From contig OX243827.1 in the NCBI GenBank assembly GCA_945859605.1, forward strand, positions 8,636,717 to 8,700,716: 64,000 nucleotides of DNA. The letters are read 5' to 3'. Positions within the stretch are counted from its first letter, which is position 1, and every line of letters begins with the position of its first letter. The translations under genes were made by a program, and so were the position numbers. Of the stretch, positions 1 to 12,700 are shown in pieces. The notes beneath the pieces were generated by a model that was given only the letters and a program-made list of their open reading frames with translations, ran no database searches and was not told where the DNA came from. This DNA comes from Lumbricus rubellus. Taxonomy: Eukaryota > Annelida > Clitellata > Crassiclitellata > Lumbricidae.

Positions 1-177
1 GAATTTTTATGTTTAACATTTAGTCCTGATTTTACTACATCAAGCCAAATGTACGCAGGCAGTAAGCTAATAATGTTTATCGATGCTTTCTTAGCAGAAT
101 TTACTAGCAGTACTTTTGAAAGAGCACGTCGTTTTAACAGTACATTTTAGTTCAATTTTCAACACCGCTACCTTGGT

Positions 178-345
178 GGGCAATTGGTGAGCGGTCGACC
201 TGTAACGCGGAGTGTACGGGTTCGATCCCTATCCGTAGAGCTAACTGTGAAGGGATCGTGAGCAATGAGCAAGTCCTTCACTCACAATTGCTCTGCAATA
301 CAAATGCAGTTGCGGCGTCGAGTGGTATGTGATTGTGCACTTCTG
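178..345 (+). repeat. tRNA-headed SINE, degenerate copy
   Basis: A B-box-like GGGTTCGATCCC at about 219-230 is followed 45-75 bp later by the family body (AGTCCTTCACTCACAATTGC). The head resembles tRNA but no cloverleaf closes, so this is not a tRNA gene. The 3' part is replaced by a TTGTA/TTGCA microsatellite. Confidence 0.6.
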
Positions 346-382
346 AGCTTTGCAGTTCTAAGGAATGCGTTGCCAAATTTCA

Positions 383-493
383 GTTGTATTGTATTGCATT
401 GTATTGCATTGTATTGCATTGCATTGTATTGTATTGTATTGTATTGCATTGTATTGTATTGTATTGCATTGCACTGCATTGCATTGTATTGCA
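383..493. repeat. Pentanucleotide microsatellite (TTGTA/TTGCA)n
   Basis: About 110 bp of TATTG units with C variants. The same unit recurs at 1974-2036 and, in the (TATTG)n tail of the LINE, at 18866-18892. Confidence 0.9.
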
Positions 494-576
494 GCGGCGC
501 CGCCAGGATTTTATTTCTGTACGCACAACTTGCACAAAATAATTGAAGCGAACAGCGATCGATACGAGCTTATATT

Positions 577-1652
577 CAGGGGCGGATCCAGGATTTCTGG
601 TTAGAAGGGGCGTAAATACTAGGGCCTACCAATCCAATCCCATATGTATATATATACAGTGCTTAAAGTGTAAAAAAAAGTGCCAGGACGCTGTATTGTA
701 ATCGTTAGTGGCGGCGCCGAAGGCGGGAAGTTGCGAGTGTCGAAGGCACGAAGCCCATCCCGACTAGGGGGTCTGGGGGAGTGTCGTAAGCTCCCCCAGC
801 GGGGTCTGGGGCGGAGCCCCAGCGACCAGCGCATTTTTGGCTGCTTTGACCTTAAATGGAGCCATTTTGAGGCTCTTGTTTGCCAGCTATTTGTGAACGA
901 CAAAGTCGCGAAATTTTTAAGAATAAGTCGTTTTTCAGTGTCGCAAGCTACCAGGATAACAATAAAAATCAAACTGTTATTGTAAAAGAGAACGGTTTTG
1001 TCTTTACAGTAAGCTCCCCCAGCGGGGTCTGGGGCGGAGACCCGGCGACCAGCGCATTTTTGGCTGTGTCGACCTCATATGGAGCCATTTTTAGGCAGTC
1101 ATGTTGAACCTATATAATATATCTTTCTTTGTGCGCATAACGTATAGGTAGGATATAGGATTCTCTCGTGGTAATATGGAAATTCAAACTGTCACCCAAT
1201 AATTTTAGACCATGTGACAATTATATAAAAGTTTGCACCCCTAGAAAAATTCCTGCGGACGCCCATGCTAAAGGCTTCAAATTATTACCCCCTCCTAAAC
1301 ATTACCCCCCTGCAAACTGTAATTTGCATCAATCGTCGCATTTATTGGACTAAAAATAAATAGGGATCAGTCTTTGGCTGAAGTACTTTGTCAAATTGTC
1401 ATCTGCCAAATTTTTTGGGAGAAAATTATACCATTTCATCCACCAAAAAAGTTGATGACCTTTTTTTTGCTCCTCCACTTGAAAACCAACTGGGGGCCAC
1501 GTCCCATGCCATTTTCCGAATAGGGGGGGGTGGGCAATATGCCATTGCACCGATATGCATATTACTAATTTCATACCAAATGAGGGCGACAACTTCCCAT
1601 GGCAGTTTTAAATGGGGGCCATGGCCGGATTGCCCCTCTGGATCCGCCCCTG
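577..1652. mobile_element. CAGGGGCGGATCCAG-ended element (hAT-like, nonautonomous), 1.08 kb
   Basis: It begins CAGGGGCGGATCCAGG and ends CTGGATCCGCCCCTG, perfect 15-bp inverted ends of the window's commonest DNA-element family. Flanking 8-mers (cttatatt, gctataaa) do not match, so the copy is old or composite. Inside, an ~85-bp GC-rich segment is directly repeated (786-873 and 1009-1096). The end of the element (ccatggccggattgcccctctggatccgcccc) recurs in the copies at 9970, 25155 and 46266. Confidence 0.7.
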
Positions 1653-3033
1653 GCTATAAAAAGTGCACATAAAAACACATACAAACAAAAATTAAATTTA
1701 AAAAAAGTTTTAACGGTTTTACATCCAGGAATCCCAGGATCCATAGACCTCTAGGGCCTAGGCGGCTATAAGACGTTCAATGCCAAGATGGCTCTTTATT
1801 AGAGTGTAAGTAAGTAGTAAGTAAGTAAGGAAATAGGTATATTCTATTATAGATTATAAAATTTCAATAGAATTTCATCGCTTATAATAAATTTACAATT
1901 TGTGAAAAAAAATTTTTGGCCTTTTTGCGCTGTACGCACTTGCGTAAGTGCGTACGCCTAACGGCGCCCCTGTTGTATTGCATTGTATTGTATTGTATGG
2001 TATTGTATTACATTGTATTGCATTGTATTGTATTTTACAGTACCTTGACTCGTCAAATGTTTGTCTTTCTTAGGGGCTGCCAAGGGGAACGGGGGTGGGT
2101 GTGGGAGGCGGCGGTAGACACGGATGGATGGATGGATGGATGGGGTAAGGTCGGATAAGGGTGACCTTCCCTTAAGTGATTTTGTCACCTGCTGGTAGAG
2201 TACGGGATGTCATCACCACCCGTGGGCACTGGACAGAGAGCCAGTGCCGCGGGTCAGGGATCGTGGACACCGCCCGGGTAATGGATAGTCGCATGGCGCC
2301 GATGACCGTCTGCTGAAACGTCGGTGATATTAAGTGTCCAGCGGAAGATAATGACCAACAAGACACAATGCCACAAACACAATGCAACAACCACACCAAG
2401 CGCACCTCCCTCGCTTGTCTCTCATGTAATATGTACATATATATCAATGCATATGCATAATATATATATATATATGAATATATATATCAATGCATATGTA
2501 TATGTAATGTTTAATATATATATATATATATAATTATATTGTATATGTGGCACGGGTGGGGACGTTCTCATTACAATGTCCCCATCTCGGACATCCCTGA
2601 ATAATGAACACTAAGTTCCACGTGACCATATGCTGAGATTCACCCCAAACACCTGTCTCTGCAGTCAGTCTATAGATGTATAGTATACACTATTGTATAG
2701 AGCAGTTGAAACAGAGTCTTTGTGTGGCGCTTTCCAACTGCTAGGCCATAATTATGGTGCGCTATTGTTAGGTTTCTATAGGCTTATCAAGGAATTACTG
2801 AACTGTGCCATCTATGGTGGCTTAAAAGCCGCACGCTGTTTTTTTATATAGCTCCACTTCAAGTGTAACTAGTCAGGAGCGCTTCCTGCACTATGTATAT
2901 CCTGTGTGAGGTTCAATGCCATTATAAGGTTTGAACCTTTATAATTTCTTTGTTCTTAAAAATATGTTATTTACATAGGCAAGTGTCATTATGAATTTAT
3001 ATATGCATGCATGCATACAGTGTTTGAGAGAGA

Positions 3034-3034
<1 letters not shown>
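1653..3034. other. Non-coding stretch with short repeats
   Basis: It holds a TTGTA microsatellite (1974-2036), a (GGAT)n run near 2122-2141, a GC-richer segment at 2150-2420 of unknown origin that looks like dispersed repeat, TA-rich DNA at 2445-2535, and otherwise unique AT-rich sequence. No coding evidence. Confidence 0.6.
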
Positions 3035-3108
<74 letters not shown>

Positions 3109-3257
3109 TGCGTGTGAATGTTTGAGGGAGAGAGAGACAGACAGACAGACAGACAGAGACAGACACAGAGACACAGAGACAGAGGCAGAGACAGAAAAAA
3201 AGAGACAGAGGCAGAGACAGAGAAAAAAGACAGACAGAGGAAGAGACAGAGGCAGAG

Positions 3258-3340
<83 letters not shown>

Positions 3341-3400
3341 TCAGAGACAGACAGACAGACAGACAGACAGAAACATACAGAAACAGACAGAAACAGACAG

Positions 3401-3485
<85 letters not shown>

Positions 3486-3597
3486 ACAGAGAGAGAGACA
3501 GAGAGAGACAGAGAGAGACAGAGACAGAGAGACAGAAAGACAGAGACAGACAGAGACGAAGAGAGAATGAGAGAAGAGAGGGGGAGAGAGAGGACAA
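3035..3597. repeat. Long (TG)n followed by (GA)n/(GACA)n purine tract
   Basis: (TG)n spans 3035-3106, then GACA/GA repeats run to 3597, over 470 bp almost wholly purine on the + strand. Two pure (GA)n blocks lie at about 3259-3338 and 3405-3480. Apparent long reading frames here are repeat artefacts. Confidence 0.97.
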
Positions 3598-4346
3598 AAT
3601 GCCGATATTCACTTGGGGTCTTTTTATGGAATAATAACTTCTAAGAATCGTTCTACATATTTTGTTCTGACTTCTGAATCGAATAGCAGGTCCCCTCTGT
3701 CTCAATCCTCACTGCAAGCGTGCCCTACATGTGCACTTTTATTCTCAGACCTACTGTACCGTAGAAAAGGCCATGGATTAGCACAATAATAATGCTATAA
3801 GTGTGTCTTGTGCTCTTCTTTGTTCCTCTCTCCCTAAGCGTTCTGGTCTCATGCATGAAGGCTTTCTGATCTCTCTCTCGTCTTAAGTGGAAGTCGAGTG
3901 TCTTTCTTCTGAGTCTGACGTGAGTTGATCGATTCGTCTGCTTGACTTTTGTAGTCGAGAGAGAGGGTTCGATGGCGACTCCATGCATGCACTGCAGCTG
4001 AGGATGAATCAAACAATGGCGTAATAATTGTGAACTAATTTGATGGGAATTTAGGGGTAAACCTCTTCAAGAATAGCAAGTGAACATCGAGTTTATGATA
4101 AACGTGTATTCTATATAATTTGCTGCCGTTAAGGTTTGGAACCGACTGAGTTTTATTTTTAAGGCGTAAGTCAAATATAAGACTTAAGTTAACAATTATT
4201 ACTGTATTATAAGAAGTTCAAAGTTAAACATTAAAAATTATTCTTCGTTTTCCATGATGATAACGATAAAAAAAAGTCTTTGCGTTCCACTGCAGTAGTA
4301 AATGTTCCTCTAATCATGTGTTCCATTTGTTTCTGTTTGTTTTTAG
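3598..4346. other. No gene seen upstream of the first recognised Adgra exon
   Basis: AT-rich sequence without a recognisable LRR or LRRNT exon. I looked for L-x-x-L-x-L-x-x-N text next to splice sites and saw none. Confidence 0.5.
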
Positions 4347-4418
4347 TGATCTGTCGTTTAATCTTCTGAGTCGCATCAGTCGAGGAATTTTCAGAGGACT
4401 GCCTCTCCTTCAACAGTT
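4347..4418 (+). CDS. Adgra: Adgra exon: leucine-rich repeat (72 nt)
   Basis: Acceptor tttttag, donor gtaagt. It encodes one LRR (DLSFNLLSRISRGIF then RGLPLLQQL). Exactly 72 nt, in phase 2 and out phase 2, the one-repeat-per-exon pattern of LRR receptor genes. It joins in frame to the next 72-nt exon. At least one upstream exon must exist because the first codon is split. Confidence 0.88.
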
Positions 4419-6743
4419 GTAAGTCACCTGCAGTATCAAAGCTTTTATTATGTGCAGTTGTAGGCCTAAGCTTACACAAAATTTGCAGTTGTAAACGAAT
4501 TTGTGCCATTGTAAATGCAATCTTGTGCAGTGAAAAACAGTAGAAAAGTCACTGTCGTCCGCAAATGGTAATTTTTAAATTATAGTTCCTAATTAACATG
4601 ATTTTCTACTGAAGATCCATCATTGATGGCAATTAAAAGTGAACAGGTATAAGAAAAGAGAGTTTGCGAAACGTATTCTTTGTGTAGGCCTACATTAAAA
4701 TTAAAATTTTCTAATAGTATTTTGAATTAAGTACAATTAATTAATTAATGTAAATTTGAATTTGTTCAGTCTGATTCTGTACTTTAAATTCCGTCATTTT
4801 GGAAATAATAAATCACCGTAATGATCGCAAATAATCATAAATCATATTCATATAATTGTATGATGGTTATCATTCATTGAGTCTGACAAGAGAAGTTTAA
4901 CATTCTTCCAATAAAATTCCTCTGGTGAACAGATAATTAAAACTCATGAAGTCCTACAAAGAATTGACACACATAAAGTCTCTGCATGCACCAGAAGAAT
5001 TTTATTGGCTTTGCGCAATTCATGTAAAATGCGACCCGCGGTTGTGAAGTCAGTGACTTCTTGTGCTTAACGGTCATCGAGTCACCGACTCCTTGTTAAT
5101 CGTAATGACCTAATGGCAAGATTCGCGACGTATACACACATACAATATATAAGCTTACACATGCTTCAACGCATTAGCATTAATTCGTCTTAGAATATCA
5201 AACGACTTCTTCTCCGTCTTCTGCTGTGTTTCAGAATGCTGGCCGGAAACCGCATAAAGGTCGTCCCAGAGGGCACATTTGATGCACTGCCATCTTTAGT
5301 CAGGCTGTAAGTGCTTTTCTCCAACTCTGCACGTTATGCTCTGCTTCGTTATGTCCATTAGGATGGTGGATGGATGGCAACTACAGGATGCTTTCAGTCA
5401 TAACGCTGCAGCGCGACATGTACATGCAGAGACGCCAAGCATCTTGTCTTGCAATTCGTGTCAGCATATTAGTATTTCCTTATGGGATGCACGGGTGGCT
5501 GGCTGCAGCAGGACACGGACCTTGGTCGCCTGATTTGTAAATTGCTTGACGTAATGTAGTTTTGATTAAAGACGTCTTTGTCACTCACCTGCAAATGACC
5601 CGGATGCACGTAGCCTACATGTATGCATGCGCTGTTCTTTCTTCTTATTCCTTTCGTTATGATGTCCATTAATGTAACGAACTGGCTCTATATTCGAAGG
5701 TCCTTCCGACCTATATATAATTATCATAGTACGTGTAGGCCTACATGTGCAATTGTACATGGGCATTGATAGGAATCGTTTGCCTGCCAGTGAAGGTTGA
5801 AAACATTTTTACGTTGATTGGATATAGAAATTATGTACGTTTGTTTATTATACCATGCATGTCTGTACACCAAAATGCGGATAGCAATTGGTATATTAAA
5901 GAATATTCTTATCTTATCTTTATAACTTGTGCTGCAGCATGGTACAAAAAAGACTAGCTATCAGAGAGGATGACTGATGGGGTTATAAGATCATTGAGTA
6001 GTAGGACCTTGCCTATATATTTTATGTTGCAGCTATTATAAACTCCATTGTGTAATTGCAAGTTGCTTCTATGTCAATCTTGTACCGGGTATTCTCATAC
6101 GACTTGACCATTCATGCATAATTATATGATTTGCAGAGACTTTCAGTCGGACGTCCTATCCTGTGACTGTCGGTTGCAGTGGATCCCAAAGTGGATCAAA
6201 TCCACAAGAGTTCGTCTGGCCAATACAACCGTTTGTTCTTACCCAACGGCGATGAAAGGACAGAGAATCAAAGCGCTAAAAGCCAAGGATCTGCACTGTG
6301 GTACGTAAAGGCCTATAGATCTATATATTATATAACCTGAGCAATACAAATTTTAAAAAGCGCCTCCGATTGGAATTCTTTAAGAGGCGTTATATTCCTG
6401 AAATGAATAAATGAAAAATGAAATGAAAATCTGTAAACCGCATATAGACTATTAGTGGTGGCGTCGTTGCCTTGGAGCCGGAAGGTTCGAGGTTCGATTC
6501 CACCTCGCCGCGTAAGAACCTATAGCTTGGGAAAATCCTTCACTCACAATTGCTCAGCGCATGGGCGTGAAACTCTGATGCAGTGTCCGCTCTGCATTTG
6601 GGAGCGCCTCTGAGTAGAGAGAGCTTGAAGGGGCGCTATAACAAGTGCACATACAAACAAACAAGTGCACATACAAACGCCTGAAATGTGAAAAACCACT
6701 ATTTAGATATATATGACAGACTTAGCCTATGTGATTATTAGAG

Positions 6744-6776
<33 letters not shown>

Positions 6777-9700
6777 GAACGTTTTTATTGCCTCGAAGTA
6801 CATAATTATGTCAACATAGATAAATAATATAATTAGATGAAAATTATTGTTGTCTCTATATAAACAGCGGGATTTTATCCCATTTCCCTGTGTCTGAATG
6901 CAACTTATAATAGTCAGAAGTCGCTCAGAACTTATAAAGGATAATCTTAGTTACCGAGACTTCTGGAGGAGTTCAGCCGTTCATTACTCTTGGGAGAATG
7001 TTGTCAAAACCTCATCGCCTCTCCAATGGCAGAGCCGCCGCTGCAATGCTTCATGAATCATGAGAGAGATATTAATATCTGCTGTCTTCATTTCCTTGGA
7101 TTACCCACAATTCGCTTCGTTCATACAATCAACGTCCGCCCCTCTCTCTGAATGTATTTCTGTTGGTTTTAATCAATCATCATCATCATCATCATCTTCG
7201 GCTACAGCAGCTGACAACCCGAACGGATGAGGGAGGAGGAGGGACATGCTGTTTATTTTCTGCCGATTGTCATGGCAAACCACAGCCTCTGCAACTTAAT
7301 TGCCAATTACCATCCGCATCATGCTGCAGCTTCGCATCACCAGCAGCATCACCACCAGCAGCAGCATCACCAGCAGCAGCAGCAGCAGCATCGGTTTTGC
7401 TCAAAGACATTACGACGGATTAAACAAGAGAGCCGCCGCCGAAAAAGTTGACAGACCCCCTTGCGTACAACATGGACCAGCGAATCATTACTACAGTCTA
7501 CCAGCGACAATAATTGCTGGAAATCATAGTTAATTGGGCTTTTATTAGAGCCCTGTCGCCGCCGCTAAAATGCCCCCGAGGGGAATTTTGTTTGTAGTCT
7601 GCCTGCGGTGGACCAGCGGAGGAGAGCACCCCGTAATTATGGACCCTGCCAGCCACCCAGCCACCCACCCATCGTCGACGTTATTAAGGAACTTCGTGCA
7701 TGGTGCAACCGGCCGATGGTAATGGTGCTGTGAGCAAGCAAGCAGTTGCCGCCCATTCGACTGTACCTAATGAAGCCTGCTTGATGTGACATGGAAACAA
7801 TAGCTTTGTCTTCTTGCTCAATGAACGGTTGTTCGACTTGACTGGTTTCGGATGCTGCATCAAAACACAGATCAGTGCATCCAGTTGTCTACCGCATCAG
7901 CAACTACCTACCTACCTACCCACCAATTGGCATCGGTTGCGGTCGCATAGGCGCCTTGATTCCTCGCGTGATGCGGTGCACTTCGTTGTGGTGCGGAGGT
8001 GCATGTGTGTGTGCTGCGGCTTACCTCGGCCGAACTAATTACCTTGGAACAAGTGGTGACGGCGTTTGAGCACGGTTGTTTAGTACTGAGCACTGTGCAC
8101 TTGGTAGTTAATTTAAACTTGCCTCCTTCTGGTACATGAAACCGTGCGTCAAACAATTTGCCATATTATGATGTCATTGAGTCAGGATGGGATCACCTCT
8201 GATCCGGTTTCCTTTAACCCTCAGATTACCAGAATTATTTTGATACACTGAGTACCAGTGGGGTCAAAAATGACCCCAACACAATTTTTTCAATAAATTC
8301 CTTGTTTTTTGCTTTTTTATTAATTGCCAAAAAACAAATAGTAGTAAAGCAATTGGAACATGTTTAGGCTGTTGAAATTAATTAAATTTTTCATAGTTAT
8401 AGGTATATTTTAGTGCTCAAAGTGTTCGAGTGTTCAATGTTGAAAACTAACATAGAAAATATCCGGTCATTACAGCTACAGTTTGCAGTTCATGCATGTA
8501 TACTGGGCATGTTCTTTGCACACATTGCATGTACACTTGTACAGGCTGCACAGATTCTGGCCTTTTTATCTTTTCCCCTCGGACAAATGGAACATCGTGC
8601 ACGTTTCTTCGACAGTGTTGGAGGCGACATCTTGATCAGCCGTTGTACTGCATCACCATTGCTGTTCCCTTCCGAGCTGCAGGAGAAAAACTCGTCTTCT
8701 GTGCGTTGTCTGCGCATGCCACTCCTTTCTGTTCTTTAGAATAGTGCCCAGAAGAGTCATTTGTTTCTCAGCCAGTTTTTGAGCAAGTCTGAAACTTGTG
8801 AAGAAGTTTTCTGTGGTGACATGTCGTCCAGAACCAGCCATATTTCGTGTTGGGTCGAGCACAACAGGGTCTCCTTGGTTCCGTTCCATTTCCTGGCCTA
8901 TACTGTATTTAATTAGTATCTAACCCCGATTTTCTTCAGATAATACTATAGAAAGGATATATAAATTATAATTGTGATTTATTTCAAAGGATACCATTGA
9001 AAGTATTCAAAAAAGCTATTGGGGTCAAAAATGACCCCACTGGTACTCAATGCTATAAAAGATTGCCAGCGCCCTCTGGTGATAAACAAGGGAAATATTA
9101 ATTGATATTTCGATAGAGACTAGGTACATCTTGAAAGTCACAAATATTGAATAAATTTGCCCGAACAGATTTTGCGCAGTGAACAGTCAAAGTGTGCTTG
9201 GGGTCATTTTTGACCCCACTGGTACTCGCAGGGTTAAAGTGGCGCTATATAAATTTGCAAGCATTTTTACCATTACCACTGTAGAGGAGATAACCGAATG
9301 AGAAGAGAATTACAATAGTCAAACCGAGAACAGACGAAAGCGTGAACAATTGAGGTATATATAAAGGTCGAAGACGAAACAGATTTTCGAATAGCCCTGA
9401 GATGTCTTACCTTAGCTGGAACTGCCTATAGGAAGAGTGAGGATGCTTCGCAATGTTTCTCTGTGTATACCTTGAAAGATACAGAAAGTTGACTCTAGTA
9501 GGCTATAGCTATAGTTCGCTATAGGTTGAATGACAAACGTTGGTAGATTCGTGTATATGCAGCTAATTTTTGCGGAATACTAAAGTATAGCCTACTGTTG
9601 TCGCTTAAATGATTAGGCTATCAATAATTAATATTAATTATTAACGACAAGGAAAAATCATAGATTCTTTGTCCTGCTTGCATAATTGCATATCTCGAAT

Positions 9701-12700
9701 TAAAGAAGCTGTATGCAAATCTTACAATTCAACAGTTCTAATTCCAACACAGTGACAAGGTGATAGACTATGAGACATGTTCTTTAGTTCTCAACCCATC
9801 ATTCTGCAAGCTCTGCTATGCATTGTAACACAGTCTTGAAGTGTCGTAATAAACACGATATAAAACATTTAATATCATCATATATGTTTTATTTACCAAT
9901 ATATATTTATACATGTAGATTATATTAAATATATAATATTATACTGGTGTAATTTTATATATAGCCTAGCAGGGGCGGATACAGAAATTTTCGAAGGGGG
10001 GGGCCAAAAGTTTTTGGGCTTGGGTCCGAATTTTTTCGTTCATCTTTCTTAGTCGTTTGGCCGAAACCAGAGTTTAATTTAGTCACCTCCTTTGGGGGGA
10101 TTGAGGTTTCGGGAGTGGTAGATAATTGACCCTCTGTAGGAAAATCATGAGGCACGTAGCGCCAAGAGTGGTGGGGGGAGGGGTGTGGGGAGGGGATACG
10201 CCCTCCCCACCAGAAACTTTTTGAATTTTCACATTGCAATGGTAGCATTTTAAGCTGTTATCTTAGCAGAATAGCTGTACTTTTCAGTGCTTATAAGAGT
10301 GCCATAAGATCTCAGTAAATATAGACTGTACATGAAAAAAGATTTTTTAAAAGTTTCCTCACTGCAACAGTGCCCTTGTGAGATGCCATTTTAGCAAAAT
10401 TACTCAATTTGTTCAGTACTGATGAAATATATATTATGTATAATTACAATATTAGTAATATCTGTATGTTTTGAGTTCAGCAGCTCAGTGCTGCTGTTGC
10501 TGGGTTATTATAATGAATAACTTCAGACAAGAGTAGCCTATAATTATATTACGGTACATAAACACTTTTCAGCACTAGAATCCCTGTTTCCTAAGATGGT
10601 CCTGAATTGCTGATCAGGACACACTTTACAGTTAAATAATAACAAATGGCACACAAACCAGCTAAGAACTAATAAATTACTGTTGACAATTCCATCAGCG
10701 GTATATATCATCTGCAAAGAGATCATTTGGCAAACACAAAATGATAGATTGAAATGTTTGATGGAATATAATATCTCATTCACATCTTGTGGATTTGGCC
10801 AGGTTGACCTTTGAACAATTTGAGTATGATATTGCTAGAACTATTGATTTTGAAACTGTCACAAGAAATTTTTTAGAAAAAGGTGCCAGGAATGCTCCCT
10901 TCTTGATCAAATAGGTTCACTAAGTTTTTTTAAAAGCATGATCAAATTCTTGTTCGTGAAAGTGGTTTCCAAAGTTTTTATTTCACAATGCAATTGTGCG
11001 AGAGGCTTGCTTTTGAGTCTCAGATTGAAGTGAAGGCACACAGACAATGGACAGTTGGTTGACAAAGTTGCATTGCAAAAGTTGCTTGGTAGACTGCATA
11101 TAACTTATAATATTATATATATAATTAATTATATATAGGGCCTATATTATCCATGACATTATGGCTATGTTATGGATGTATGTTATACCTGGCTTAGGGC
11201 CATAACCAGAGACTTTCCCGATAAATAATAATAGTGAATAGCCTAATAGCTATTGTAGGGCTACTGCATACAGCATACAGCATGCAACACTGCTCCTATT
11301 CATCATCATCATCATTATTATCCTTGGGTTAACAACCCGTAGGTGTCCAATGCACACTTTATCTTTTTCTTCCAAAGTCCGCGGTCCTGCGCAGATCTGC
11401 TTAAGCTGTAAATGTCTTGATTACACCACTCTTTGATGTCATCTATCCACTCTCTGTTTGGTCGTCCTCTTCTTCCATTGTTGCTCCTAGTAGCTGTTAT
11501 TAATGGCAAACAAAAGTATTTTTAAAAGTATTTAATTTATGTATTTATAATATGAAGCACACAATGCTCAAAACATTTCCAAGTTAAAGTATGAATAGAC
11601 CTCACTGTATTATATTATTTTTAAGACTACAGTAAATAAAATACTTCCCACCACTGAATGAAACATAGTAAGAAATAAATAAGAACAAGAAGTGTGATCA
11701 TTCACCGCAGTTTCTTGCACATATAGACTAAATTCAAAACTTAACAAGTTTTGCCCCTAAATTTTTTGCATTTGGAAAAAATAAATTAATTCCTAATACT
11801 ATTGTTAGTGTTAACTTGCTTTGTAATTAATAGTTAGTTGCTATTAGTTATAATTGTGTTTATTAGTGTTAATATTTTTACATTTTACTATGAATATATA
11901 CACGGATAACATACATTGTATGCCATAAATCATAGTCGGATACTGTTGAAAGATTATTTCTTTTCGTTGCTTTATAAAGTTTATATTAAGACAATGCAAT
12001 TGTCTGAGAGGCTTAGATTTTAAATACATTTATATATTAATTCTCCTGGCCAGGACTGATCCCCTGCAAAAAATCTTTTGGGCGACCATGGATGGGGGGG
12101 GCCACGTCCCATGGAGATTTGGAATGGGGGGGGCCATGGCCGGATTGGCCCCCCCCTGGATCCGCCCCTGTAGCCTAGCATATTTACGTTTACACAAAAT
12201 TAATGAAGAATATCGGATGAAAGTATTTTACGAATACAATTATGACAGACGATAATAATTACTGTAAATGTTGTTCCATAAAATAAGCTTCTTAAAATCA
12301 TCACCTATCAGCGTTCCTAACGTGTGTCTACCTGTCCAAATCCGCATGTATTATAATCACCAGTCTTCTCCCATCTCCTTCTCCTTTCCCTCGATCTCCT
12401 ATATACCGACGGCTCCGGTGTTTTAGTCGCGGCTCACCGCTACCACCGCCCTGCAAGCAGCCGCGGTCCTCGCATTGCTTCCGCTTCATCTGGTACTTTG
12501 TGAGGCGATTGGGCTTATGCGCGGGTAAATCAGGCGTGATCATAACGCGCAGCCTTAGGGAAACGCGGCGCGTTTGAAGCCTAATCTGCGCCGACTGCTG
12601 TTTCTGCTTCTGCTTCTGCTTCTTCTCCTTCTTCTTCTCTAATGCACCAAGGTCCACTGCACTTGTGATGATTCAATCATAAAAAATCATTTACGTGAGG

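Noticed and set aside
2281..2325. Hammerhead-ribozyme-like string (CCGATGA ... GAAAC)
   Set aside because: The core has C for U at position 4, and I cannot draw plausible stems I-III around it. Likely chance, or a decayed element remnant at best.
3011..3705. Long open frames on both strands (RERE-, SLSLSL- and HTHT-type proteins)
   Set aside because: Translations of TG, GA and GACA microsatellites; no start context, splice sites or domain.
7163..7533. His/Gln-rich open frames
   Set aside because: Come from CAT, CAC and CAG triplets in an Adgra intron; they are short and have no domain or supporting splice pattern.
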